Source: Anseranas semipalmata (Eukaryota; Chordata; Aves; Anseriformes; Anseranatidae). From it: 64,000 bases of DNA. Numbering within the stretch: the first letter of the stretch is position 1; the number at the start of each line of letters is the position of its first letter. The translations under genes were made by a program, and so were the position numbers. The stretch is from the NCBI GenBank assembly GCA_013399115.1, contig VXAA01006433.1, positions 655,129-719,128 of the forward strand, given 5' to 3'. Below are positions 38,252 to 52,087 of this stretch, one piece after another. The notes under the pieces were generated by a model. The model was not told the origin of the DNA and searched no databases. It saw nothing but the letters and a program-made list of their open reading frames with translations.

Positions 38252-41200
38252 ATACTCAGTAAAATTAGCTATTTAAAATTAATTCAAGTTGGCTGGATGT
38301 GCCAATCCAGTTTCCCTTTATATTTCAGGTTACTCCAATCTAAAATATGCAGTCTTTATCATTTACTGATACAATTAGCCTGTCAGATTTGGACAGGAGT
38401 CTGAATTAGCATTCAGCAATCCAGTGTCTGAATTTTATGCCTTATGAAAACATTAAATATTAACTGTAACTTTGGTTATTTGCAATTTTGGATCCGACAC
38501 TAGGCACACTAAAATAGCTAGGCCTTTAGCACCGCATGATGTTCAGATAAGCTCTCAGAAAAGCCATTTTACTGGGGCTAAGTGTTTTAAATTTCTGTCT
38601 TGCAGTTGACCTGAAGTGGATGTATGGCATCTGTTTCCTCGCAGCACCGCTTTCAACTTGTACAGTTCCATATAAAAAAAATACTTTCTATTGAAAAATC
38701 TCACTGTAAAAACAGATTTGAACAAAGAACCTCAAAGAAAAATTTTTATTCCTGCGTACAATGAGACAAGTTGTCTGTTTGCTTTTTAAAACTAAAATAC
38801 TACCCAACACCTTTTCTAGGCCCTTTTCAAAGCAAACCCAATGACAATGACAATGACAAAGACTAACACTCTGTGTTAGTCACCTTCTTCTATACCACAG
38901 CATTTACAAAGCCTTGCTGACGTGCAGTGACTCACTATACTTGCATACAGTTCCTGTAGTTTGAGAAAGATTGACATAGCCTTGCCATTGGTTAGACAAG
39001 GAGAGAACTGACAAACGATCACAAAATGTAAATGTAGTTATATACCTGTTTGTTCCAGCTCATTTTAATGTAGAGCTTGTCGCTAAACACAGGTCTGATC
39101 TAGTGCCCAAGAAAATCAATGGAATAATTTCAATTGATCTGAGTATACACTGGATCAGATCTACAATATTATTTTATTGTTATTCAATTTCAGTGAAAAA
39201 GTATATACGCTTACATAAAGGGATTTTTAACCTTTTATAAAAATGCATTAAAACCTATTAAAAGTGAACCAGTGCCCTAATTCACTCTTGAAGGTACTAC
39301 GAAGCTCTACATTTAAAGATCTTCAAAGAAAAGTTCTTATTTTTAAAGCTAATCAACTCCAACAAAATGGAAGCACTTATGTTCCCTAATGTTACCCTAA
39401 GCCCTGGGTCTGAATTCTAGTGTTTCAGTAGTTTTTCACAACTTGAGAACACTTTCAGTCCCTTATAAAATTCACTCTAAGAAGAAATTCTGAACTATAG
39501 GCAAAAAGCTGTCAAACCAAAGTACATCAATAAGATATTGGTTCGTCCTTAGACTCTTATATTTGAAAGGAAATACTTTAGTCCACATAAAAATCTTATT
39601 ACGGCAAGAATAATATGTATATCCTATCTTTCCTAAAGAAACACTAATGCAGCCTGAAGAACAATATGTAACTAACTACCATTTATTTTACAACCAGGCA
39701 GAAATGTTGTCTGAATAAAAACATCCAGAAACAGCATCAAAGAAAACCCTGTATAATGTTATTACTAAAGTTTGTATAGATTATTAAAGACATTACAAGA
39801 CAAAGAAAAGTCTGCATAGCAAGTCCTGCAGAGAAGACGAGCTGATTTCCTAGAGAATTTGGTCAATTAATTATAGAATTGTTATGGTACTTTAAAGATG
39901 CAGGTCCTCTCCTTATCTCCTTATTACAGTTTTTAGTGTAATGTGTTTTTATGACACATAACTACATAATTAGAGAGATATCATACATGAAACTTAAACA
40001 AGCGGGTATTCTTATTTTTCCTGTGGACTTGGAACTACTGTGGCACAAGCATCATCTCCAAAGCTATGCCAGTAATGAAAAACACAGTAAAAACAAATGG
40101 CCAAAACAAATCCCATAGCCTCTACACTTTATGAGTTCGAGAAGCTGCAATAATGTAAAACAAAGCATGCTTCACATCAAACCAAAACAAAGTAATGCTT
40201 CCATGTGTTTTCATGTAGATGTAGGCACAAATACCTTGGGAGGAAAGCAAACCAAAGTGAGCTGACACATGTGGCAATGCACTACATTTGCAGAAACACA
40301 GAACGGCACTAGCACGGAGCTGGTCTGTGTGACAAACTGGGAGAAGCAGAATCCCCTTGAGCCTCAAAGAGCCCAAAAGAAGAGTCGCACATATCAACAT
40401 CCATCAGCAACAGATCATTCCTCAGATCCCAGCCTTGTGCCATCAGCAGAAAACGCTTCAAAGGGGGGAAAGCAAAGGGAACGATATATGGGCTTAAACA
40501 GTCTTCAAGCTCAACCACTCGATGGTAGCTACTCCTTTTCCCACATGTTTCTAATACAACATACACAGCAATAGGAGAGAAGCAACATTCAGCGGATGGC
40601 TTGTAGGTCTCCTGGCATTCTTCTTGCACTTGCTTTCTTATTTTTTTAAACAGAGGCAGCTGTGGATCTAAAGGAAGAAATCAGCAGGCAAAACAGACGC
40701 TGCCCTTGTGCCTTTAAAAGACAACAAAACAACAGCCGAGCTGCTGGCTCCGGCTTGGGCAAAGCCAAGACTTGGGCTTTGTCCATTCCCGACGCATCTT
40801 CAGCTGTTGCCATGACAACGCTGACATCTCCGCATGCTGCCGAGTGCTCCTGGTTTAAATATTGTATAAATGAACATCAATCTTTCATACTCCTCGTGCA
40901 GCTATTGCTGGTGAAGAGGTGCAGCGTTCCTCTTCTCGGCTTTACTGGAGGAAGAAATATTATCGAAAGCAGACATTGTTATTCACTGAACACTGAAAAA
41001 TTCTGACAGCCCAAGCTGGCATAATTGTAATTTTTTCTTTATGAAAAGCAGGACAGTAAGACCCTGTATCCTGAGCGCAGGGAACAACAACAACAAAAAA
41101 ATTTCAACAAATTTTCAGTCTTGAAAAATCCAGGTGTTTTGGAAAACTGGGGACCTCCAATAACTTCTTTTCCATATAGAAACTTAAAATAGCTCAAGTA

Positions 41201-41836
41201 AAAGAATTTTTTCTAATGTTTTAATATTCAAAGTGAACATTTGAGGCAGATTTTCAACGAACAGTTTTTGAGATTTAATTTTTAATTCCTTTTGGATGAC
41301 ATTTATAAACACTGAAGAATTTCTTAGGGTAACAACACTCCCATCTGTCTCCAGCTGAGTTTCGAAGCACAGATGTGACACCAGGCTTTCTTTCAGGGCA
41401 TTCTGCACTCGAGAATCTGTAAAAAAACCTTCAAGACAGAGCACAGCTTCTATTACCATGGGCATGTAGATCTGTCATGGTGATTCCATTATTTTCAATC
41501 CTACATTCAGAAAAGTACTTGCGATAACCCTACAGATAAATCAGATCTTCATAGTTTTATATTTGATTAAAAAATTTTAGAACAAGCATAGAAAAACATA
41601 AGAAAAAAAAAACAGTCAACCTTGTTAAAAAAAAAAAAAGCAAAAAAAACAGTAGTTTTCCACCGCAAAGGCCTACGAAGACATTCACATAGGTATTATA
41701 ACGTAAAATTGGCATGCCATTGATATGCTGTTATCACTTCACATCTCTGGGTTTGATACTGATGCTCTTTCAGTAAGGCTTCTCCTAGGGGGTGGACCTC
41801 TGAAGCCAGCAAGTCTCAAAGAGAGCTGCTAACTTC

Positions 41837-41863
41837 CATCCACGTTGGCACAAAACGTGGATG
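41837..41863. repeat. Perfect 10-bp hairpin with 7-nt loop
   Basis: CATCCACGTT and AACGTGGATG are exact reverse complements separated by GGCACAA. Both arms carry ACGT cores. Neighbouring bases do not extend the stem. Confidence 0.9.
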
Positions 41864-42260
41864 AGTTTATTTGGGACCGAACGTAGCTCGCAGGACTGGC
41901 AGTGCACGTGCTGTAGCAGACACCGTTAACATTAGAGACAGTGGGTTTACCCTGATAATCCACACCCTTGAGCTTCTTTGCCCACAGTGAATATCAGCCT
42001 CTTGTGTGAGATACCTCATGCCCTCTTCTTCCCATGCAAAGAACATGGAGCTTCTCCTACCGTCTCATAACATATAGGTAAATCTTCTGTGACTTATATA
42101 CAGATATTCCACAATAAAATAGCTCTGGGGAGACGGGTATTCTAGTTTGCAAATACACAGTAATGCTGCAATGACCTATAAGGAAATGTATGAGATGAGA
42201 TCAGGCTCATCTGAATTAGTCCCTGAATTTTCTTTACAGACAGATGAAACAGATGATATT

Positions 42261-42304
42261 AGATAATAACAGATAATAATAATAATAGTAAATAATAATA
42301 GATA
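42261..42304 (+). repeat. Interrupted (AAT/GAT)n microsatellite
   Basis: AGATAATAAC and ATAATAATAATAGTAAATAA units in imperfect tandem. Confidence 0.9.
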
Positions 42305-42744
42305 AAATATTTCATCTCATTTTTCTTTCAGGCTCACTTTTCTGCTGTAGCATTTAAATAGAGTTAATCAGTTCCCCCCAGAGCAAAGGCAAGCCCTATA
42401 AACAGAACTGCGCGGCTCAAGGGATGTTCAGAAAACGCATCCAGTCAACACTTGCTCCTTCTGGAATAACAAGGATGTGCCTTTGCATCAGATTTAGCCA
42501 TTGTCTACTGTTTGAACTGTGTGGCAGTCTCTGTCTATGCCATAATATGATTTGGATTGAGGGGAAAAGGGCAAAGGGTTATTTTAAAACTGCACTGCAA
42601 CGTCCATCTTTCATCTAATGAGGATTATCTAATTTACATCTGAAAACCTGTACCTACTGCAAATGTGGAAGTTAAAAAGGAATGTGTGTGCAGGGCTGGA
42701 GCTGATGGTGGGAAGGCAGATTTAAATTTACTGTGCCAAGCTTC

Positions 42745-43345
42745 CTATTCTACACAAGCATGCTAATTATTATCAGTAGAACAAAGGCTTTATTAAGCTA
42801 ATGAAGAAAAGCTTGAATCACAATATTACCCTTCTTTCTGATGAATGTACACATCTAAAAGTTAGCTATAATTGAAAATAGCAAGCTTATGAGGATATCA
42901 TTTGCTGGCACGTGGGCTGGTGTGTCGCTTTAAGAGGCGATAGTGCCAGATAAGTCATTTACCATAACGTGCATTAAAGAAAGGATGAAAGTAGTGAATA
43001 AATGAATGTAATCAATAAATAGGTATCAATTAGTGGTCTTGATTTTGTAAACTCCCCCCCAGAAACTGGCAAATTTCAGCCACATTAATATCCCATTTAA
43101 ACTGGTAGCATTGCCCAAATTCTCGTAACTCTATCTCCCTCATTATTTCAGTAGATTGTAGGTTAATTATAAAAAGATTTGGAGCCTTCCCGACCTATCA
43201 CTTTACACCCCTGAAATCCATTAAGGAAAGATAACACAGGGCCATTCCTGCATGCAGACACATAGGTTCCTTTCATCTCTAGAGCCCAACTGTACAACTC
43301 CAATTTCCCATTAATTAGATAATCTTTCAGAGGTTTATTTGCTAA
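42745..43345. promoter_or_regulatory. Candidate conserved non-coding element
   Basis: About 600 bp without repeats or open frames, rich in homeodomain-type cores (CTAATTATTATC, GCTAATGAAG, CATTAATTAGATAATC, TTTGCTAATTATCC), SOX-like ACAAAG and GATA words. This texture is typical of deeply conserved vertebrate enhancers, but conservation cannot be tested here. Confidence 0.3.
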
Positions 43346-46300
43346 TTATCCTCAGTAGGATTTTAGCAGATGAAAAACATATCCAGGAAAAGAACACAAA
43401 GAGAGACTTCTCTAAGAAACCTGGCACGCTAATATGGAGCGTGGTATGGGAATACCCCACAGATTCTTGGGGATCCTTCCACCCTGACACCCCAGGAATA
43501 GCACCCTGCTTGTGTCAGCTCCTCCCTGGGGCACAGAGCAGCCAGGGTCCATTACACTTTGAAATCATCCAACTCTAGGCAGGACTTTAAAATAAGATTA
43601 TTTTACTAAAAAGCATATTTAAGCAACTACTTATCAGATGTGGGAAGAGGCACAAAAAGTAAGTGTGATATCTAAGGGCTATGTGTCATTTATTAATGAT
43701 GGGAATTTCCTTCTTTTTCATTCTGCTAGCAGGGCTGAAGACAGACCCAAGAGGGATGTTTACACCTGTTATGACCAAGGACCAGTTCTTAGACAAGGCA
43801 AGTTTTCCAAGCCATCTCTTCCCAAACAGAAACGTTTCCTTGGGAGGGAATTTTCCCTTGTAAACCTCCCCACTAAGAACTTCTTAGTTCCTCAGTTCTT
43901 CCTGTAATGTTTACTTTTGATAGGAAATTCAATCAAGAAATATTTGCAACTGCCTTACTAATGAAATGCACGAGTTTCTACACATTCTTGCTGTCTATAT
44001 GCTTTTTACAATACTAAATAAATGAAGGTATTAAGATGGCTCGATATACTGCTCAGCTGGGCTAAACAAGCAATGCTGCTGCTTCCATGAAAGCTGACCA
44101 CGTGGTAACGAACAGGCACTCCCAGACAGAATGTGCTCGAAATAAATCCTCCCTTTTTCAGCCTTGCAATTATAACTATCCATGCTTTACAGACCGTCTT
44201 TCACACTCCTTCACTTTCTTTCACAAAATTTAAACCACAGTTTAATTGCCTGGTACTCATGTGACCACCTGACACAAAATCAGTCTAGTTCTGTGCTTTG
44301 AGTTACTACGTGCCCACCAAATGCTACAGAGATCGCATCTATATCGAGTAAATCTCTCCCAAACTGATACTCCGTTGACAAATTAGACATCTGTAACCAG
44401 AAAGGATGAGACGGGAGGAGAGAACTGCCAGACTTATCCTAGCAGTAGCAGAGCTTTATTCTTTCACCTTCTCCCAGCTAACCAAAATACAGCGCGCAGT
44501 TTGGGCTGCTGCTGTTCTTGGCTGACTCGCTGCCATATCCTCCTCCATTCTCTCCAAGCCATAGCAGTGCCGGTTTAGTTCCAGGATCTCCTACGCCCGA
44601 AATCTGAGCAGCAATGTACAGTCACCTGACTGGCTACAACTGAGACGAGCAAACGATGCCTCAGCCACCTACCCGGCAAGCAGCACAGCGAGGGCTCAGC
44701 ACCAGCAGCTGCAGACCATCTTGTTTTCTCCAACTCAGCGCCTTGCAGCACACACGACAGCAGCAGACGCAGCCAGGTGTGTTCGAGTTCCAGCAGCATG
44801 GAAGCAAGCCTAGAGCCACAAGAATCCTAACACAGGCACGAGCCGAGTTTATCAGCCTCCAATTACTTACTGCATGTGAACTTTGGTCACTGAAGCTGAG
44901 AGCTATTTGGAGAAAGGTGAGCATCGTGTATGCAGTTGCAGATCTTGGGTGCCTTGGGTATACGTCAGAAACTTGAAAAAGAAAAAAGCCAATGTTGTGT
45001 ACATGAATGTATGTGAAAAAAACTGTCTACCTCTACTGGCGACTTAAAGGAAAGGTACAAATCCTTACCTATAATAGATTCATAAATATTTCATATGCTA
45101 CATTTCTGGTGTAAAGTGTTGATGTCTTGAGTTACTACAGATTGACTATATTCCAGAAATATTACTGTTCTGTAGCACTTATATATAGGACTCTCCAGTT
45201 GAGTTAACAGCAATATTTTTCAGTTTGACAGAAAGGAAAGCAAAAAAAAAAAAAGTAAGAATTGTTCAACAAGAGCTGATGGTTTACCAGTAAAGCAGAC
45301 TTTTTTAGAGCACTTGAGAAACATCTGGATTGAATGTGCACCTCACAGTGCTGCCTACACTTTGTTGAGAGATTGCTTTTGTAAAGAAGTAAGGCACCTA
45401 GTTTTGAAGTTAAAATAATGAAAAAAAAAGATACTCCAGTGTTACATTCTTTTAATTATTAAGGAAGTCAAGGCTGTCAAGATATGTTATTTTTCAAAGT
45501 CCTGTTTTTAAAATTATCCACTATTTACAAACCCACAACTGAAGAGTCACACATGTTATTCAGCATTTCACTCCTTGGGGTAAGAACATTGAGAAATCTA
45601 AAGGGTATTTTGTTATTGTTACAAATGTCATGGCCATAAAGATACTGTATATAGATTATTCTCATTTAAGTTTCAAAATTTTACAAAGGACTAAAAGTAA
45701 CTGCACTCTCAATAGTGCAACTTCCAAAAGATGACTTAAAAAAAAAATTGGCAGCTGCCTGTTCTACATCCCACTGAAGATTTCTGAGCACAGAAATCTT
45801 ATTTACATGCACCAAAAGGTAAAGAATTCAGGCTTTGTGCAATGAAAAATAATGACCATTACATTTATTTAATACACATCTGGTGGCCCAACTTCAAAAA
45901 CTGGCAATAGCTCTTTCCTCAGTAAATGCTTTTGTATTTCTCTAACCGTATTCTTGTCATCCATGTGATCTAAAAACAGGACAGTCAAACATGTTACTTG
46001 TCCAACTCATCTAAAAACCTCCCAATGAAGGTAAACACATTCTGTTCAGAAATAGGAAAGAAAATAAATTATACTACATAATACAAAATTCTCACACTGT
46101 GGCATATAAATGAGAGGTCCATGAATAAATTCAGTGGGTATTCTGCGTATGCTGCAGATGTGGTCAGCATAATGTCATATTTACAGAATTCCCAGAGCAA
46201 GCTAAGCAAACAGGGAAAGTGATATTCAAAACAAAGCCATCTGGACAGTATATTTAAGCAAAACAAAGTCCCACCTTAATAATGTGCAACTACGTGTTAA

Positions 46301-48992
46301 GCAATTCTTCTCTCTTAGTACAGGTCAAGGTCTTAGTTAAGGTTGAGGAGGAGAATGCATCACTAATTTCTTTTTTACCATTATAGGAATCATTTTAACT
46401 GAAATTCTCTGGTACATGTATTTGCTGCCAAAATCAACTCCCATTACACCTGTTCATTTGGAGTAAAAACGTAGTGATGCTTAACACTCACTTCTGAACA
46501 GTGTAAAGGACTTCACCTCGTGTGTACCTATACATAATTATTACATTTCTATTGGCATCAAACTGCAACAAAATTTTGAGTTCCTTAATTATACACACAG
46601 GGATTGCCTGTATTAAAACCTAGAGTACTTGCATTTTTATTTTCTCTTTCCAGTCTTCTGTAATACAACCTAAAGGTCTTGTATCAGATCCAAAATGAAT
46701 ATTGAAAAACAATATATGTTTGATTTCTGGTTTTAAAATAATTAGAATAAACCAATGGGTATAAAGTTTCATATGTATAATGAATCTGGAACAGACTTCT
46801 TTATTTTTACCAGCAAATTTCCTGTTCCAAATGCAGGCCTGGAAACACAAATATTAATGACAACAACAAAAATAATTTGTATTTGTATCTCTGTGAGACA
46901 AATATATACACTTAATGACACTATAGTCTACCATATCAATAATACATGTTAGAAAATTATATAGATACTCACTTCATAAGGGTTTTTTTTTGAAAGATAT
47001 TACAATCTACCATGTAAATATGGGATGTTCTAATGTTTTTAGAACCCCTGCATTGTTGTAGTCAGTTCCTTCCCAAAAACAAGGCTTAAGACTGCAATAT
47101 ATGGCAAGAGATTGCTCAAATCAAAGATAAGTTAATCAGAGTTTAGAACGAAATCCTACACTTACATGACGCCGGTTTTGTTTATCCAAGCAAAATGAGC
47201 AACCAAATATGTTCAAACAGATCAGATCTTATTTTACAATAAAAAAATAAAATAAAATCACAAAAGACCAGAGTAAAATTTCCACAAGTACAAAACTCAT
47301 ATTTCTCAAGGATAGTGAAATATCAATTCTGCTGCTGAAAATGTTTCTGCACATAGCAGGTTCCTAGAAACTTAAATTTATCAACTCTCTTTGTGGACTC
47401 ACGTGCAAACCTCTATACAAGGAACAACTTGCAATGTAAAGTCATCCTGGAGACGATTAACACAATTTGGCTGAAAATAAAAACAGATTGCAATCATGCA
47501 TCAATTTCAATTCAAGATCCAACAAGTGCACTGAGGCTGTCCCGTTTATGTCAAATGGTATTGGAATTTTAAAAATCCAAATAAATAAATGTAAATATAT
47601 ATAATATCGCTGCCTATTCTGAAATTTTCCTTTCTCCCAATCTCTCTCCTTCCTCCCACCCTTGTTATATACTAGGAATATATGCCAAAAAAAAAAAAAC
47701 TGTTATGAATAAGGCTCCCTTTCTTTCCCCCACTATACCCGATTTTCATGATCACCATATGAATCTGATTATCTATATTCTTCTTTTCTCAGTTTTTATA
47801 GGCATTTACTTCATAATATAATAGAGTGATGAAGCACAGGACTGACAACTCCCACAATAAACAAGTTTTCTTAAGGTAAACCCTAAGTGTTTTTAAGACT
47901 GTTCTGCAGTAAGCCATACCTCTCCTGGGTAGTTCAAGTTCAGCATCTCTCCTATACCTGATATTCAGCTGCTGAAATTCTGAGTTTGACAAGTGGTAGC
48001 TGTTGCATCTTATTCTACAGAGTGAGGTGTTACACGGACACCAGCCTATGAAACACCTAAACCTAGGAATAAAACTGTCTCCTGATGCTTACAGCATTAA
48101 CACTTACTCAGTTTTCACCATTATAGGGGCAAACCATTAGTATTTCACTTCTTTAGACAACCACAGCCATGGACAATACAGTTAAACTTCACCTATTCAA
48201 ATACAGAACAAGTACAGGAAATCAAAGTTAAAGCAACAGCAGTTTGCTAATCTTTTGCCAAAACAGAACCTCAAAGGATTTCCAAAACCAAAAATCTGAA
48301 TAAGAGGTGAGAAAAAATAATTGACTTGGAACTATTGGTCTTCAGTAAAGGACTTTCGGGTCAAGACTTACAGCAGTTGATGCCAGTAGTAGGTAATGTA
48401 CTACAAATTGAAGGCGAAATCCTGGCTCCAAAGACAATGCCAAATTCCAACAGTACTTTTGAGCAATTCTTAGCCCTTCTGACTCAGTTTTTGAACTGTC
48501 AGTTGAGTGGGAGGTGTGAATTGAGGAAATGTTTTCATGCGTTTCCTCATTTAGCCATTTCTCCATAACATACATTGGCAGAGCTCAGAGAAAAAACACG
48601 CTGCAGACTGTTCACTGTTTTCCAAGTGAATTACTCGGCTTTTTAGCTAAGCCAGCGTTTACACCTCCCAGGGTTTCCAAAAATGCTGAAGGCTGCAATT
48701 CTAACTCCTCAGCACAAAGACCCAAAGCCCAGGAACCCTTCTCTTTCCACAGTCATATTTTTGCAGGTCCCTCATCATATAGATATATATACCTATTAAA
48801 CTGCAAGTTACTACTGAAAGGAAAAAGCCGTTTGGAGACTTTGTAATGCAAAGAAACATATATTCATATGGAATTAAATACGAATTATCTTCATAACTTA
48901 AATGTTTACCGTAGTTTAAACTTCAGAAAAACTTACACAGGCTGGGGTAGGTAAGAACTCCAGAGCAAAAGGGCAAAGTTGTCTCTGATGAT

Positions 48993-49045
48993 GGGGTCCT
49001 ACTTCCAGCTCTGCTACTGACCAGTTCTGTGGCTTCAGAGAGTAC
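48993..49045 (+). mobile_element. MIR-like SINE relic (short)
   Basis: GGGGTCCTACTTCCAGCTCT, GCTACTGACCAGTTCTGTGG and CTTCAGAGAGT resemble the MIR segment that in consensus runs from TCCCGGCTCTGCCACTTACT to AGCTGTGTGACCTTGGGCAA. It is short and diverged. Confidence 0.5.
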
Positions 49046-50044
49046 AATACAACATGCAAGATTTAAAGATCCCTGTAGGGCTCAATCAGCGAGATAAGTT
49101 TTGGCCTTGTTTTATGAATTCGCAACAGACAGAATAGGAAACATCCATCTGTCTTTGAAATGCTTACTTAAAAGGGGACAAACCTTCAGAATTCCTTGCC
49201 TGAGAGAACAAAATGTTCTGATTCAAGTAATCGCTACAAGATCAGCCTGGTGAGAAGGCGGTAAATGGAAGCAAAGGACATAACACTGCCAGGTGAAGTA
49301 GCATGTGGAATAGGCACGTAGGAATTCAGTTTTGTTCAGTGAAAGCCTTTTAATGGGTGGAGACATAAAGACATGGAGGAAACCATTACTAAATCTAAAC
49401 CCTTTCATTTCAGTTCTCATGATATGGCATCTTTTGACACTGCAACGGTTTCTTGGGCTATGTAGAATAAAAAAGGTGCTGGGGGAGAAAGTCAGATCTA
49501 GAGTAGTCAAGAGTAGGACTCTCCAGGTTTCCACTGCTTGATAGTTTCAGGACCCAAAGTATTTTAAGCCTTTGCAGAGGTGGCCCACCCTTGGCAAAAT
49601 GGCCTTAATAAGAACAGCTGTTAAGTTACGGATGCAAGTGCAAATAGTGTATGTGAATGAAACACTCAAAAACAATATAGAAAGTGTTTGCCCAACACCG
49701 AGTATGCTAAAGACAAGGACAATAATGCCCATGTGACTACAGAGTAACAAGAGAAGCGTAAAAAAAACTTTTGAAACAAAGAAATACAAACATCTGTAAC
49801 AGTGGGGAAGAGTGGTAGAAAGAGCAGTGGGCAAAACCAGGTCTGGTTAGCATCCGCTGGCAACAATCCCCACATCTCCAACCAGAGGCGTGCGACAGGC
49901 CCAGCACACGGCCAGCAAGACGTGTTCCCACAGCCCCTTCTACCTGTGAGAAGGGGGTTGGGGTGCACATATAACCTCAGGCTGAGTTATAAAAGAGTAT
50001 TTAGAGATTTGCAGCTACATATAAACAGTTTGTAAGCATCTAAT

Positions 50045-50215
50045 ATTGTGGGTTATCCATTGTATTGCTGACACTGAACGTTAATGTGTAATTTACGGAT
50101 TGCCAGTTAATTACATGTCATTAATAAATCAACAAGCCACTTTGATCCTTGTTTGATTTAAGCTACATTAACTGAGTAGTTTTTCCTGCAACAAGCATTC
50201 AAATCCAGTGCTACT
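50045..50215. promoter_or_regulatory. Candidate conserved non-coding element
   Basis: Repeat-free AT-rich stretch with CAGTTAATTACATGTCATTA, AATAAATCAA and a TCF/LEF-like CTTTGATCC, in the style of developmental enhancers. No direct evidence of function. Confidence 0.22.
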
Positions 50216-50519
50216 GCAGGAAGAAACCCAAAGGTCACTAATGCCTAAATAATTACCTGGATCTCCACATCTAAAAAGCCTCTTCGTAGGCTACATCTAT
50301 GGAGAGCTCCAGGGCACGCAGCATCTCCAGTCAGATCAGTGCTCCCCAGATACACTACAGCTGCCTACGCACGTAAATCCAGGCTATCCCTGTGCTGCCA
50401 TATGTCATTATGCATGCAAACTATTTGAGGGCTTTTGTATTTCTGCGCTCTATTCATAGAGTACCTTGCAGTGTTTGGGAAGAGCCCACTGTAACAAATA
50501 AAAACTAAACTTTGTTACA

Positions 50520-50700
50520 GTCATCAGTGGGAAAGTGCTTTTTGAGTGCAATGCACCATCAAGAGTCTTTGGGATATCCTGTCCGAGACAAAAACGCTTT
50601 GCATAACAACAGCCATTTTGCACAGAGTCTGCAGAAATGCATTTAAATGGATCTGTAAGCCTATTACAGCTGATTTTATTTAAAAGGTAAGGACGACGAA
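50520..50700. promoter_or_regulatory. Candidate enhancer with POU-SOX composite motif
   Basis: TTTGCATAACAACAG at 50598-50612 fits the reverse complement of the SOX-POU composite site (ATTGT followed by ATGCAAA). An octamer-like ATGCATTTAAATGG lies 25 bp further on. The surrounding sequence is free of repeats. Binding is inferred from the motif only. Confidence 0.3.
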
Positions 50701-51077
50701 ATTAGCAGGGAGATATGTTAAAAAAGTAGAAAAAAAAACAAATACATTTTAGATGTAATCCCTTCCAGTGGGTCAAATTACTTTGGCTTTTTCATGTCTA
50801 CCATTATAAGAGCAGGTTTTCATAATGCTGGTTTACTAATTGCCAGTCTCCCTATAAAATGTTGACAAAACAAAACCAAAAATAGCACGCAGCACTGGTT
50901 TCTCAAGGGACTCATATGCATGTTGATGCATGACTGCAAGATGAATAATTCAGAATCTTCCTATCTGAATTTACAGGTTTTTACTTAACTAAGGTCTAAA
51001 AGCCCTTACATTCATTAAGAAAGATTAACAGCAACAACTGTAAATTCTGGGATTTCTTATTGTCATCAGACTCAACG

Positions 51078-51150
51078 GTTAGAATGTGAGCTTTATATAG
51101 GCAAGGGACAAGGATCTGTCCGTGCTCTGCATTTTCTGGATAAATCATTC
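51078..51150 (+). mobile_element. L2-like relic (weak)
   Basis: GTTAGAATGTGAGCTTTATA and GGCAAGGGACAAGGATCTGT echo the L2 3' block (consensus TAGAATGTAAGCTCCATGAG, then GGGCAGGGAC). Only one block matches, so the call is weak. Confidence 0.35.
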
Positions 51151-52087
51151 AATAGCTTTTCCTTAAAATGCATTGTAATGATATTGATCGCTCAGGTGTG
51201 TCACATTAAAAACGCACCACTTAAAATACTGCTGGGGAAACAGCCAACTAAAAAGCTAAAAGGGAGCTTCTAACAAACAACAGCATGAAGTCTGTTGTGC
51301 CATTTTGTGTCACATCACTGACGAATATGAGCAAATGAGGTCTATACTACATGGTTCTCAGGGACTCACCCTGATGCAGTAGCAGGAGGGAGGAAAGGCA
51401 GCGGTTCCTGCAACAGTCATCTTGTGCTAGGGACAGACATTCTGGTTCTCTGCTCTTTGGAGACATTAGCAGGTCCCACAGTGACTTATTTATGCCAGGA
51501 CACTCAAGTATCACAAGGATGCTGAACTCGGTGGGGATGGGGAGGGAAGCAAGAGAGGGGAAACGCTCTGAGCTACCCTTTCTGTGGTATCCTGAGCCCA
51601 GATAACTGTTACATGCAGATCAAATAGACACCAGCTAATTTCTACAAAATTCGCTACTATATTCTCAGTTGAGTGTTAGGTAAAGGATGACATCCAATTA
51701 TTGCTTTCCTTTAAACATTTTTTTAGCAGAAAATGTGTTTATGCGTCCAAATAGCAGCCTCTTCCAAGAAAAGCAAAGCATCAATCTGTAACTGAAATAT
51801 CCCATAATCTTTCGTAAGCGATCTCTCTAATATTAAATAAGGTTAAATAAGCCTCACTGAATGTTTCCATTGACATATTTATGTCTTGTATTTGTGGCTT
51901 TTGTGTTCGTCCACATTGCTAACTAATAATAGGGCAATTCAATCCACATGCACTGCATGGTACTGTTCCATTAGCAAATATATGAAGCCCAGCTATTAAA
52001 AAGCAACTGATGGTTGCCATCCTTAAATTGTGTACCAGTGATCTAGGGGCTGCCTATGTAACTCCATCAGATTTTTAAGGATTTTGA

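Larger units (their letters stand above)
34339..52080 (-). other. TMEM163: TMEM163 large intron, portion B
   Basis: Continuation of the large intron. It holds a minus-oriented CR1 copy ending at an N (36717-36945), a possible plus-strand microexon at 35285-35314, AAT-type microsatellites at 38231 and 42261, a 10-bp hairpin at 41837-41863, two or three stretches resembling conserved non-coding elements (42745-43345, 50045-50215, 50520-50700), GC-richer patches at about 40640-41000 and 44500-44930, a MIR-like fragment at 48993-49045 and an L2-like fragment near 51078-51150. No further TMEM163 exon is recognisable. Confidence 0.7.
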
